Assembly (NCBI RefSeq): GCF_949628215.1
Contig: NC_134276.1
Location: 131,874,125-131,938,124, forward strand
Length of the DNA stretch: 64,000 nt
Direction of reading: 5' to 3'
Origin: Phalacrocorax aristotelis
Taxonomy: Eukaryota > Chordata > Aves > Suliformes > Phalacrocoracidae
Made by a program: the position numbers and the translations under genes. Below are positions 34,871 to 60,093 of this stretch, piece after piece. Within the stretch, counting starts at the first letter, position 1. Every line of letters starts with the position of its first letter. The notes under the pieces are model-generated. The model had not been told where the DNA came from. It ran no database searches and saw nothing but the letters and a program-made list of their open reading frames with translations.

Positions 34871-37354
34871 TTGTCTTTGGTATCCCAAGTAATTCTGCAT
34901 CTTTTCTTCAAAGTACCTTCTGTGGCCTCACAGATGGTTCCAGTTAAGCCAGCTCTGCAGAGGGATTCACAGGAATGCTGGGCAGGATCCACACACCAGT
35001 CATGGATGGGTTTGTCTGTCCACATGAGAAATCTTCCTGCACCTCACCTCCTGGAACCCACGCACAGGCCTCTGTCATCGGTGATTTAGCAGACTGCTGA
35101 CATCCACTCATATTCTTTAGGGCTTCCTCCACTGACTTCCTTGCTGAGGTTTCAGCATGGATTGGTGAAGAGATGGGTATGCAGACATAGCCAGCACCAG
35201 CTTCTGGAAGAAATGACTTAGGGACATTTTTCCTTTTTTGTGGATGTATCATAATGCAGATCGTATGGGGCTTTTAGGTGATCCCATACAACACATGATG
35301 CTATTTTCTCAGTCATGCAGCAGCTCATCATTTCTGGTTTATGCAGCAACAGACATACACCATAGCTGTTGCCTAGAACTACTTGTATAATGGAAACCAT
35401 ACAAGAAAGAAAACAGAGAAACTGTGTGTCCATGGGACACACAATGCTTTTTTCTTCCTTCCCTGAATTTTTACCTGCAAGTAGTTTGGCTATGTGAGTG
35501 ACGGCTCCTCTCAAACCCTTTCACATGAGAGTTTGCTCAGCCTGAAATATTGTTGTCAAAAAGACTCTTGCTCTTCACATTAAAAAAAAAAAAAGCACAT
35601 TACCACCAACCTTCACACATCCCACACGTGAACCAGCATAAATAGAGTAACGTTTCCTTTCCAAAGCCCGCAGAATATCTATGGCTTTGCACTGCGAGAA
35701 GCCAACTCCCAGAGCTACAAGATGAAGGCTAAAAATAACCCATTAAGGATTAATTTCAGGATTTTTAAGTACAGCTAATTAATATGCACAGGAAAGGCAC
35801 ATGGTCTCCAGGAAGGAGGACACACAATCACAGAGTCTACAAGGGAAGTGGGGCAGGGTCACATGCAGGCAGAGTGCCAAAGGGGGAAATAGAAGAGGAT
35901 ATTTGCTAATATATCCTTGGAGAGAGGACGTGCAAAGAAAACCTGTTTCAGAAGAGGTAGAGGTAGAGGGGTGAAACACTTCACTACTGAAGAGGCAGAG
36001 ACAATGCAATGCAACCGCAAAAAAACAGGATCCCTTTTGAAGAGCAGCGAGGACAGTAACAAAGCCTTCAGTATTGGCCAAAATGTTGTACACAAGGACA
36101 GCTAGCTTGATAGTACTAGAGCAGGAGGCAAGGTTTTGTGTGTTAGGGCTCAGAGGCTGAGATGGTGACGTGGATAGCAGTAGCAAACATGATTTGATGC
36201 AAGAAGTCAATTTCAGTGAGGTGGCTTAAGGGCTGAGCACACCACAGGAAGATCAATGGATGCAAAAGACACACTGCTTTGCTAGTAGCACTGTGGTAGG
36301 AAGCTGGGTGCATCATGAACACGCAGCGCTTGTGTGGGAAGCTAGGGAGCAACAGCTGAACGTGTAACTGAATCTCAAGATGGATGGCATACCAGGACAG
36401 CAGGTGTGTGCCTGGTGTCATGTGTTGCACTGAATTATGGCACTTTGGAAGCAGTTTTCTCTGATTAAGTAATATTGAAGGAGGTCACCGCATCCTGAGG
36501 CAGAAGAACCCTGGGAAGGTTGGGCACTGGATCTAAAGCACTGAAACAGGATGCACAGGATGGCAGTCATGGCATGCCATGAAAACAAGGTACCATGTAT
36601 GAGCAATATGATGTCAGACAGTAACGATTATCTACAGTTAATGTGAATCAGAAAGCAAGTCTGGTTATTCACTTGCTGTACTGCAAAACAGAGAGCCACA
36701 GCAGCAGTTCCAGTGAATATAAAGGTACAGGAGGAAGACGGGCTCACTCGAAGCAATTTCCTCCTACCAATTTCCCTGTGAACAACATTTAACCATTACA
36801 AACTTCTTTTTCATAGAGGGCAGAGGAATGGATGTGCAGACTTAATTGCCCAATTCACTGGGTATTTAGTATCAAGAAAATGGTTGGGGTTTTAGCCCCC
36901 CCAAAGTGGGGTTTTAACCTGGGGTCTTAAAATTAAGTTTATTTAGTAGCACTGCTTGTCTGCCTGCCTGCCCCCTTTACCCTCATCACTAAGATTCTTT
37001 GAACCTTTTAGCCACTTTCACAGAAATCTAACAAAAGGGTAGAAATTTCAAAATTTTGTGAGATTTGGTGGCTTTCACAACAGCACACAAACCCAGCCTC
37101 AAACTGTTGCACATTTAGCTACATCTTGAGAAAAAATTAAACACTACAGTGACCTGTTAAAAGCAAGCAAGGGGTACAGGGGTTTAGTTTTGCAACAGGG
37201 GGACTTGATCCATGTTTATGTTGTCAAAGTCCCTAGTAGAGCTTCAGGGGAAAGAAAAGCTGCAGCACCACCAAGCCTATGAAACAGGATCAGCTTCACA
37301 GTCCAATGCTACAGGAGGTTGCTACTGGAGACAAAGGACACAAAACGCACCTTT
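34871..37354. other. Intergenic, before the MAN1A2 3' end
   Basis: No exon found. A 143-codon minus frame at 36210-35779 is Ser/Leu/Cys-rich with no domain and overlaps other open frames; probably chance. There is an A-run at 35581. Confidence 0.4.
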
Positions 37355-37371
37355 TTCGCTTAAAGACATTC

Positions 37372-37377
37372 TTTATT
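37372..37377 (-). terminator. Distal polyadenylation signal, probably MAN1A2
   Basis: The minus strand reads GATTGAATAAAGAATG, and 25-45 nt further on comes a G/U-rich stretch (GTGCGTTTTGTGTCC), the usual downstream element. Cleavage is expected at about 37350-37360. Confidence 0.55.
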
Positions 37378-40032
37378 CAATCTTTTTTATATACAATATT
37401 ATTTTTAATCTGTAAAAAGTACATATGCAGGATTCCAGGTCAGAGGCAGAAGGTTTTCACATCAGAAGATAGACTTTTGCCCTTTTATTAATTTTGGAGG
37501 AAAAATAATCTGTCAGTTTTAGACAAAGCAAGAATAAAGGCAGAATGCAAATCCTTCTTCCACCAAGCGATTAGGATTAAAGGCAGCAATTCACCGTAAC
37601 AAGTCAGGCTGTCTCCTTCGACTTCGGTGGTTCCCAACTTTTCCAGGCAATTACAGAGCAGTTTGTTAGAAAGGGCTGACAGCCGAAGCAGCTAGTGCTT
37701 ATCATCCCTGCTACAGTTGTACGCACAGAACTTGCAAAAGGGCTTGGGTTTCCTCTTTGTATGGCAACTCCAACTCTTGAGTCAGAAGACTGTTTCTCAA
37801 AATTCAAGGAGTAAAGGAGGGATGTCTCATTAGGGTGAACAGATCTCCGAACTATAGCGTGAATGAAGAGCTTGCTTTTCTCTGGTAACAAGAAGCCTGC
37901 TTCTTATTTGTCCCCTTAAAAACATGGACTAGACTTATTAATGTACATAACAGGCTCAATTTGCTAAAAGCCTGTTACTACATCCCTGAGATGTAAACTG
38001 CCTCACCATTTGCTTTGGATGTCAGGTTACATTGTTGATCCTTTCGATGTTACTCCTATTAACTGCTTCTCCATTCAAACTAGGGACAGTCACATTATGA
38101 AGTTTTGTAGTATCATTTCCTGAGGGATGGGAGAGAGGATCATAAAAGACAGCCCAACAGGGCTTTGCTTAGCTATACGTCAGCACAGGGTAGACCTTTA
38201 ACCTTAAAGGATGGTATTTCAGGGAGCGTGTAACTATTTTCATTTTTCAGAACCTGGATACTTAACATTCAAATCTTGGAAGATACTGGGTGGGAATACG
38301 TCAGTGATTGGAAGGTAGAAGACACTGATCCACAAATTTGGAGTAGGGAGCTAAAGGAGCCTCAAAGGTGCGACTGGCACAGGGAACTACCTGCTTTTCC
38401 CTTTACTCCAGCATACTCACTATTTTTCATACTTTTCTTAAGCATTGAGAACCCTATTGTGCAGCAAAACGAACACCCAGAATATCATTCAAGGGTTTTG
38501 TTTTTATTTAGAGGACAATGCTAAGAAGTTGACTTCTTGACTGCAGGACACACACAGCTCCATGGTGGTCAATGGAAGCTGCAGAAATCTGGCTTCCTTG
38601 AAAAGTCAGGCTGTAAGTGTTAGAAAAAAAAGTACTGCTAGTAGATCCTGACCAACAGGCAAGCTTGAGGCTTGGATTAGGAAAAGAACTGAACATCCTT
38701 GTTTTGACTGCATGCAAACAGGAAACAGACAATTCTGGGATTTCCAGGCTCTTGCCCAAATCCAGTGTGCCAAATACGAACATGATTTTCTGTTCTTTAT
38801 TTCATCCTGTAAGAGGGGAGGGTATTGTAGAAATTGCTAAAATGGGACAGCTACCTAAAGAAAACGAGGATTGTTTTGTTAGAGAATACAGTGCAAGACT
38901 TGGAAACAACTAGGACTAAAGAGTCATTTTGTGCTTAAATTTACACTCTATCTTCATGAAAGTAGGTAAGACAGCAGCAACAGAATGAAAATGGCAATAT
39001 TCTACTGTACCTTATGGACCTAGAGGGAAAACAGTCTCAACTTTGGGCTTGCAGATAATGCCATTCTGCAGATCAGAACCCACTTCTCTGTGAAGGACTC
39101 GGAACAAGGGCGCATCACTTCAGTCAGAAGTTTCAACATCTGTGGCGCTTGGTTATTATGCACCCACCTCGCTCAGAACCCTTTACCTCCAAACTTAGCT
39201 TGGTCTAGGAAATCTCAGGATGGAAAGATTCATGAACAACACATCAATTAGTCCACAAAATGCATTATCTTTTGATAGACTATGCACATCAGTAGCTTCT
39301 GGAGGAAAGAGGATAGTTTGTATTTTAAGGAGTGATAGAGTAGAAACTGACAGCCGTTGGGGTAACTGGAAAATGAGAAACAAGTGTCCTTATTTGGTAC
39401 CTGCTGCTTATCTACACAAAGAAGAAATAGCAGTACTGTACATCTGCTTTGAGAAAAATACCATCCCATAACATGAAATGGCTTAGGTCCTCAATTCAAG
39501 CATTCCTGTGGCAGTGAGTTAACCCATTGGGATTCATGGAGGAATTAATTTGAAGGGTCGCTCTTTAATCCACAACAGGTGGGTGGAAGAGCAGCAAACA
39601 ATGATAAGAAGTTTGCTGTTTCTGGGACTCCAGAATTCTGTCCTTGACCTTTCTCTGAACAGACTGGCGGCCATTCTACATCTGCATTTATCAGGAGGTG
39701 TATGGGGATGCGTGTATGGGGTGGAAAGTGCCTTTTTATTTTTCACTTTTCCTTTCCTTTTTTTTTTTCACTTTTTCTTTCCTTTCTTTCCTCATGGTTG
39801 TTAAACACAAGAGTCTGCTTTTCCTCTTTCTTATTTGTACACAGAGAGATTTAGGACAACAAGGCAATCGACTGTAGTTTTAAACCAATAAAAGTTCTCA
39901 TGGGATGGCAAAAACTCAATTTGGAAACATAACATATCTGAACTTTGGAAAATGGAAAATGACTAGCTCTTCATAAGTCAGTGAATACTAATCAGAAAAA
40001 TAAATCAATGTGGGACCAGTAAGAAGAAGTAA

Positions 40033-40038
40033 TTTATT
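40033..40038 (-). terminator. Candidate proximal polyadenylation signal, MAN1A2
   Basis: AATAAA on the minus strand lies about 1.96 kb after the MAN1A2 stop. I see no clear G/U-rich downstream element, so use is uncertain. A further AATAAA lies at 38796-38801. Confidence 0.25.
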
Positions 40039-41993
40039 AAGCAACTTCTGATTTAAAATAAACAGTTACTTGAATCAGTATTATTTACTATATCAACTAC
40101 TTTATCAGTCTCAAATAATTTTTAAGATACTGCTCCAAACTACAGCAACTAAGTAACTGGTATTAAGGTAAAAACATTGAGATTGGAGTTTTTTTCCAAG
40201 CTCTATGTCTTCCTCCTCCTAAACTAAAGTAACTGCCTGGAAAAAAGCATCTGATAGCATTTTTCCTTAAATCACGTGATGATTTCTGTGTCTAGCTTAG
40301 TGTCAAAGACTAGTGAAGAAAAATTTTATGGGGGAAATTCTACTATACTGTATAGTCAAGTATAATAGGATGGAGAGAAAAGCTTTTATATATAGAACTC
40401 CACATATAAACATTTTTTGAGGGGGAGAAATACCACTCTTTCCCTTTAGATCTGATGCTGTACTGAAGAGGTCTTCAGTTCACTTTAGTATGAAAACACA
40501 ATCAAGATTTTTTAAAGATGGAACCTGTGCATTAATTAGGAGGGAAAGGAGCACCTCACAGCTCTTTTTCAGCAAAGGGGCCAGTCACCATGGCAGAAGG
40601 ATTCAAGAGCTATAAAGTGGAATAAAAACAATAATTTGAGCTGTAAGGGTTCTGGAATAACAGTATAAAAAGAAGAGATTGATATATACTTGAAAAGGCG
40701 AAACTTCTTTTAGCAAATAAGTGAAGACTGAAGCAGACTTCATTTAAGTGATACTGTCCAGCCCAGCTTAGGAGTACTCAGAAAAGAAACCACACAGGTA
40801 ACAGCATCGCCCTTCTCATAAAATATGGAAGATGAGACACTTCAGTTTCTTCTTCCACTCATATATGAGAGATGTTACGTTTTTTCCAAAGAAGATCATG
40901 TTGGCTTTGTACTGTACAAGAAGAAAAGTTTTGTAAACTAAATCAAAGGCAGTTTTGGGCTTCTGTCATACACATCCTTGCACAGAAGGTTCCATGAATA
41001 GTATCCAAAGAATGAAATTTAACTTTTAGGAAAAATCCCGATTGTGTGGAAAAATATAAAGCAACAAAATCCTGCTGCTTAGCTCAAGGGGGGCATTTTT
41101 AAGTGCCATATACTGTCTCCTGTTATATAAATCATGAGAGACTGCTTTCCTCATGTTGTCATCTCTGTTTACTTAGCTAAAAGAACCGGGACTTATAAGA
41201 GAATATTTTTTTCCATGTGACAGGAGGGGAAACTTAGGCTCCTGCAATACGCCCCAGACTCTGACTGTAGCTTGCCAAATGAGCTAAGCCCATGTTGCTG
41301 ACAGTGAACTACAAACCAAGTGCTTACTAATTTTTTTTGGATGTAAGCATACAACTCAGATCTTTCAACATTATTTTGAAAAGGGAAAGTGAGGAGACAA
41401 TAGTTTTTATAGTTTAGAGTTTAGTTTTAGTAGCTTAGAGGTCCTGAGAATGGCTGCCAGTCTGGACAAACAGATGCTCCTTAGAAAATTCAGACAGGTA
41501 CAGAAAAAAATTCAAATCCTGATGCTGCTGGTGCACTGATGTTGCTTTTTGTTGTTGCTTTGTTCATGCCATCATCAAACACAAAAAACCAGGAAAAATA
41601 AAATCTAGGTATTTGGAACCCACCCGATCTGAAGAGGTGACTGGTGTGTTGTTCCTTGCAACAGCAGGAAGTTCCTCTCCCTGGATAGGAAAGCCTCTTC
41701 TTCCTTATGCTGCTGCATTTATATTAAAGAGTAGATTCCATGTCTTGCTAAGGTTCAAAGCACATGAAGTCTCTGTCCTGCAAATACCACACTAATGTGT
41801 TTTGGTCATGTATAAAACAAAACTTTAAACTTATCTATATGTTGAAGAGCTTCATTTCTCACGCCGGTACTTGCTTGACTCAGAGGTCTAGTTTTATCAA
41901 GTGTCTGTCTCCTCTCCTGCTTAAAGTCTCAAGTGGTCCATGTAAACAAAACAGATCTGAAAACAGTCTCACTTCCTTTTCGTAGAGCTGTTT

Positions 41994-54758
<12,765 letters not shown>

Positions 54759-55904
54759 CTAGGAGACTGCTATATCCTAAGCATGCGAGAAAAGCAGAAA
54801 CTAGCTTTCTTTAAGCAGTCTCATAAATATTTCCTATTGTTGAGGCCTATAATTTTTCTTATGAATAATTTATCCAGTTCCTGTGAGGAAACTACCTATC
54901 TTGACAGGAGTACAGTAATCCTCTTGAAAACTAATGAAACACTAAGAAAATAAACACATTAACACATTCAATCATAGGATAAAATTGAAGTGACCGACAT
55001 CAGTCGTTTACAAGCAAAAGGAAAGAAAAAAAAAAAAAAGAGAGAAAGGGTCAGAGGTTTTGATGTCCTTTGATCCCACCCAGCATGGTAAGAAAAGTTC
55101 TTAGAACAAAACCAGGTACCACCATCTCAAATAACCTGCATCCTTATCCAAACTCTCCTGGTTTACGGAAGTGCTGTCAGGCCACCGTAACTGATGTGCT
55201 TCATAACGTGATCCTGAAGTAAACGGTTTACAACCAGGCAATGAAAACTTAGCCACACCTGAAAATAAATCTCTGAATTGAGGGATCCTCTATTTCAGCC
55301 CTTAAAGGAAGCTGTAATGGCCCTGTGCCAGCATCTGGAAGACTATTCATATAAGAAGGTGGTACCTGTAGAAAAACTGTCTAGAATAGGAAGATGCAAT
55401 TACATTTTTTTTTTATACAGCTACACATTATTCCTCAAATTTGACATAAATAATGCGCTCTTATCTACAGCTGCACCCCACCCTTTGCTTTGGCAGAGGA
55501 TTTTTAAGGCGCTGAACTTTGAAGCTGCACTCCAGCTTTAAAAATTATCAAAGCAATGAATCACATATTTCCTGTGGGCTAGAGGCTCAAGTTAACCATG
55601 GTCTCATGAGTCTGAAAGGGGAACCTTAGAACACTACAATGAAAAATACAAGCCCCTCCCAGTGTGTGTCCCAGCAGAAAATCTCAAAAAAAGGTTCCTT
55701 AATCTTTTTGTTTCAAGGCAGTACACCTCTGGATGCCAACAGAAAAAAGCAGAACACACTGCTTCAGCCACACATGTGGTAAGGAAAACTCCATCAAGAA
55801 ATGTTTATGATACTTCTTTGAAATTGGGCCATTTTACCAGTTTCAGTTAAAAAAATTTACAAATTTTACTGCAAAGTGATTGAGATTGGACACAGAGTTC
55901 TACC

Positions 55905-57450
55905 TACCCAAAATTAAGAAGGTAAGAATGGCCATACTGGACCAGACGGAAGTTCTGTCTGTCCCAGTATCACGTCTCCAACAACGGCCAAAATCAGACA
56001 AGGATGGGGAAGAGGAAGAACAGGCCAAGTATATGAGATACCTTTTTGCAGCTTCTCTACCAGTCTCCAATTTTTCTGAGATCAAGGCTTTTCCCAAACT
56101 AGACCTAGTTTTTTATGTGGTCAGTAATTCTTAACAGGTTTGTTTCCCAAGTGCTTATCTGGTGTTTCCTTAAACCCGTGTAAGCCTTAAGCATCCAAAA
56201 CAACCTCTGCTAAGGAGTTCCACATCTCTAATGCCTCTTTGGTGTAGAACCACTTTCTTTGTTCTTCTCCATTTTCAGCTTGGTTCCTACTAGACTCTTT
56301 CAATAATCTCTAGGTCTTGTCTTGGAGAAGAGAGTCAAGAACTGATTCCTATCCACTCTCTCCAGTCCCCTGGTGATTTTGCAAACCTGTTGTATCCTAC
56401 CTACAATGTCCCTTTTCCACGCTGACGAATACTATTCAATTCAGTTGTTCCTTGAATGGAAACTGTTGCGTGCCTTTAGTCTTCCTTCTAGCCTTTTTCT
56501 TTGACTCTTCCAATTCTACTATATCCTTTGTGAAATGAGAGCACCAGCCTGAATGCAGCACTAAAAGCGTTGGACAAGATTAATACAGTGACATAATGAC
56601 ATTTTCTATTTTGCTCTTTCTTACTTTATTTTTCTTGACTGCTTCTGAGCTGACATTTTCATAATCTCAAGACCAATTTCCTAAGTTGTAATGGTCAGTT
56701 AAGAGCTCATCAATTATATGTGGGCTTAGGAATAATTTTTTCATACGTGCCTTATTTTACATTTAACTACACTCAATTTAATTTAGTAATTTGTTATGAA
56801 AATACTCAACCTTATAACGTTCTTGTGTAATTTTTCAGCCTTCTTTCATCCTTGCTATTCTGAATATCTTTTTTTTAATTATCAGCAGTTACCTTATTGT
56901 TCCTGCCCTCTTCCTGATAATTTATATATGTTAATATATGTATATCATTTTTATATAAACTTATATACACATATTAAAATATAACATGTAAATATACTAT
57001 ACATTCATACATCTATATACATGTGTGTATAAATATATATCAAATATATCAGAGTACCACTGGTTAACCAACATTTGTCCATTGCAAGACCTGACTATTT
57101 ACCTCCACCATATTTTTTATACTACAACCATTTCTTCCCTCCATGCAGGTACCTGCTGCTTATGCAGTAGCTGCTTAATATCCTTAAAGGGCCTTAGAGA
57201 ACTTTTGAAAAAGCCTTTTGGAAATCAGGTAAACCATGTCAGTTGTATTACTCTCATCCACCAAAGCAGCTGGATTTCAGGCAGTTCTGGTGATGCATCA
57301 CCTACAGAAACTCGGACACCTTCTCTTGCTTTGTAGCCTGCTAGTGTATTAAATCTTTAATTATTTACTCGTATCTACTTCTAACATTATTGGGCACTCC
57401 AAGAAATTATACCACTCAAGGATGGGTGACCCCTGCGTATTGTGACCATA
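55905..57450 (-). mobile_element. Very old CR1/L3-like LINE fragment, antisense
   Basis: The + strand reads GTAAGAATGGCCATACTGGA with CCAGTATCACGTCTCCAACA, a start common to dispersed amniote repeats. It then follows the antisense CR1/L3 order: a GAGAGCACCAGCCTGAATGC block, TTTCTATTTTGCTCTTTCTT, and near 57190-57240 the GCCTTTTGGAAATCAGGTAA block that encodes the conserved end of the pol in reverse. An AT-rich patch (56920-57050) interrupts it. Borders are approximate. Confidence 0.55.
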
Positions 57451-59904
57451 TCACTGAATTTTCATCTGAAACCATGGATGTAGAATTAATCACAGCACTT
57501 CTACTAAGAGCTGACTAAAGTAAAGAAGCTACTATGAACATAGTACCTTTCAGGGGAGCATTCTTGTAAGCAAAGAACCATCTACGGCTGTTTTACAATG
57601 CTATAATGGCACGCTTTAATCCAGGTATTTTAGTATTAATGGGGCTGATAGGCTATAGTCTAGACAGGGAGAGCAGATGACAGACAATTTCACATCATAG
57701 TGCAAAATTACAAAGCTAAACCAGTACCATTTTAAAAGAGGTTTTACCTGATTTAAAGTTGACTTCAATAAGATCTGTATTTAGCACTGCTGGAAATAAG
57801 GGCAAATCCTCAGACTTCTAGATAAGTATTCATATACCTGATTTTAGAAATAATTTTGAACACAGTGTTTAATTTTTTGTGTGTTCCTTAAAGACTACAG
57901 TCAATCTAGCAATAAATTTCCTGAAAGTTAGAAAGGATTCATACTTACAATAATAATTTCTAGGCTCTAACTCACATAAAATTTGAGGAAGAGACCTCCA
58001 GGATACTTTTGTTTGAGACTGTAAACCATTCCATCAACATACATCATTATTTTATACTTCTCACAAACAAGCAGTTATTGTTTCTTCATCATTGCCTGTT
58101 TAGCTGCTTACTGAGAATCTTGGGACAGCGACAGCATCTACTCATACCCTTACAGCGTCTCAGCTGAAATCTTAGTCATCTGGCTTATTCTGCATTGGAA
58201 CTGCACTGGAATTATCACACATATAAAAACAGCTAAAGCTGTACCCAGATTCTGAGGACAGTTCTTGCCAAGAAACTTTAAAGATGTGCAAAAAACTTCA
58301 TCTTAAAATAATCTGCCTGGAGTCAGTCAATACTTACACACCAGCAGCTAATGGCTGGAAAAATTTGTATGTATAGGGAATGGTGTATTTTACTAAAAAC
58401 ACTGTATGCTCTAAATCAGCACGTGCTGCCATCTATATAGATAATTTTGCTTATTAATCTAACCTCTACAACACCCGTGAAAGCTAATTATTCAGGTTGA
58501 TTTGTTAGTTGTCCTTCTATTCTTTCAGTTTCATTGGAGATTTTTTTTAACTGTTTATGGATTGTGCATTACCAGTTATTTTATGTCTTTGCCATGTTTC
58601 TCAGTGGTACATGTTACGCATCTAAAACAAAGAACTAATCCCCAGTAACTGGAATACCTCAAGATGTGCAGCTTAAGTGTTGAGAAACCTTGCACCATAA
58701 GCACATGAAGCTGTGTTCTTTTAACCTTACCAGTGCTCACTGATAGCATTATAATTCCTTGTACTGTGCCAGTACATGGGCAGACAGATCAGAGCATGCC
58801 TTCTATCTTTGGTTCTCTCAATCTTCTCACCAAATCAAGAGCACACTGAACTATAGAAAAATCTTGAAATCTCCAGTTGTAGGACAGGAGATTTAGGGTG
58901 ACTGCAGCAATAATCTATCAATAGGTTATGGCACAGAAAAAAGCAGAGTAGGTAGGAAGCAGAGGCATGTGAAGATTATACATCACAAGACTGTTCTGGT
59001 TACAGTAACTATACTATATTTGACCGTCAATAATCCTTTTCAAATCCTTGGTGTTTCCAAGGAGTGTCACATGCATTCACAATTTCCCAAAGAAAGGAAG
59101 ACCCTTGAGGGTGTCTCATGCCAACTTCAATGGATCCTGGAAGCAGAAGTCCCTTGCTCAGAGGCAGATCAGAATGACACTTCCACTCCCTGCCTTCATC
59201 TTCGAAAGACCATCAGCTTCCTCCAGCTGGTGAATTAGAAAGGCATCCTACAGGGAGTGCTATAGACTGATCCTCAGCTTAAGCAGAATCTACAGGGATT
59301 TTCACAGAGCCAGGGCAAGGGTCTGAGCTTCCCAGGATATCTCCAGTCACTTCTCCAGCCTACAACTCAGAAGCCTGAGGTCTCCTCTCAGATATTCCTG
59401 GAGAACATTGACAGGTGAATCAGATTATCAGAGAGACTGTGCCCTTGCATAAACTTCGCATTAATTACATGGCAGTGATACCAGTTGTCACTGGGACATA
59501 ATGCCCATGGAAATACAGCAGGAAAGGTCACAAGGACTTTCCAACTTCTCTGTACTAATCAGCACCGGGGAGCAGACAGCATCATGACAGATGAAATGGG
59601 TACCTTAAGTGATGGCAGTAAAGGGAACACAAAGGATGTAGCAACATCTAGAAGGATTAAGGCAATACCTGTAATAAGTCTTATAAGAGAAGGCCATCAC
59701 ATGTAGATGGCAACCTTACATTTGAATAACGGGACTTGGGCCTCATATGAGAAAACAGCGTGTGTAGGATAGCAAAATTTTCTCAGGGGTTAGGTCTGGA
59801 AGACTTGCTCCCAAAAAACAGCAGTGTGTTGACTCAGTTTAACTGTCCAAAGCTAAAAAGCCCCAAGCTTACCTGAAGGGAATGATTAATCCACTTTTAA
59901 TTAC

Positions 59905-60093
59905 AGGGTGACAGAGCAGTGGAACAGGCTGCCCAGAGAAGTTGTGGAGTCTCCTTCCCTGGAGACATTCAAAACCCAGCTGGACGCAGTCCTGTGCCCC
60001 CTGCTCTAGGTGTGCCTGCTCAAGCAGGAGAGTTGGACAAGATGATCTCCAGAGGTCCCTTCCAACCCCTACCATTCTGTGATTCTGTGATAC
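59905..60093 (+). mobile_element. Short CR1 LINE 3' end, antisense in a MAN1A2 intron
   Basis: About 190 bp begin with CAGAGCAGTGGAACAGGCTG and run to the tail CATTCTGTGATTCTGTGATAC. The subfamily differs from the other copies in the 3' UTR (CAAGATGATCTCCAGAGGTC). Confidence 0.88.

Larger units (their letters stand above)
37355..41993 (-). other. MAN1A2: Probable long 3' UTR of MAN1A2
   Basis: The 4.6 kb after the MAN1A2 stop is AT-rich, has no convincing ORF and holds no recognisable interspersed repeat, unlike most of the window. That is what a long 3' UTR looks like. Candidate AATAAA signals on the minus strand lie at 40033-40038, 38796-38801 and 37372-37377; the last has the best surroundings. 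A pyrimidine tract lies near 39750-39790. The extent is inferred from the signals, not seen as a transcript. Confidence 0.5.
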
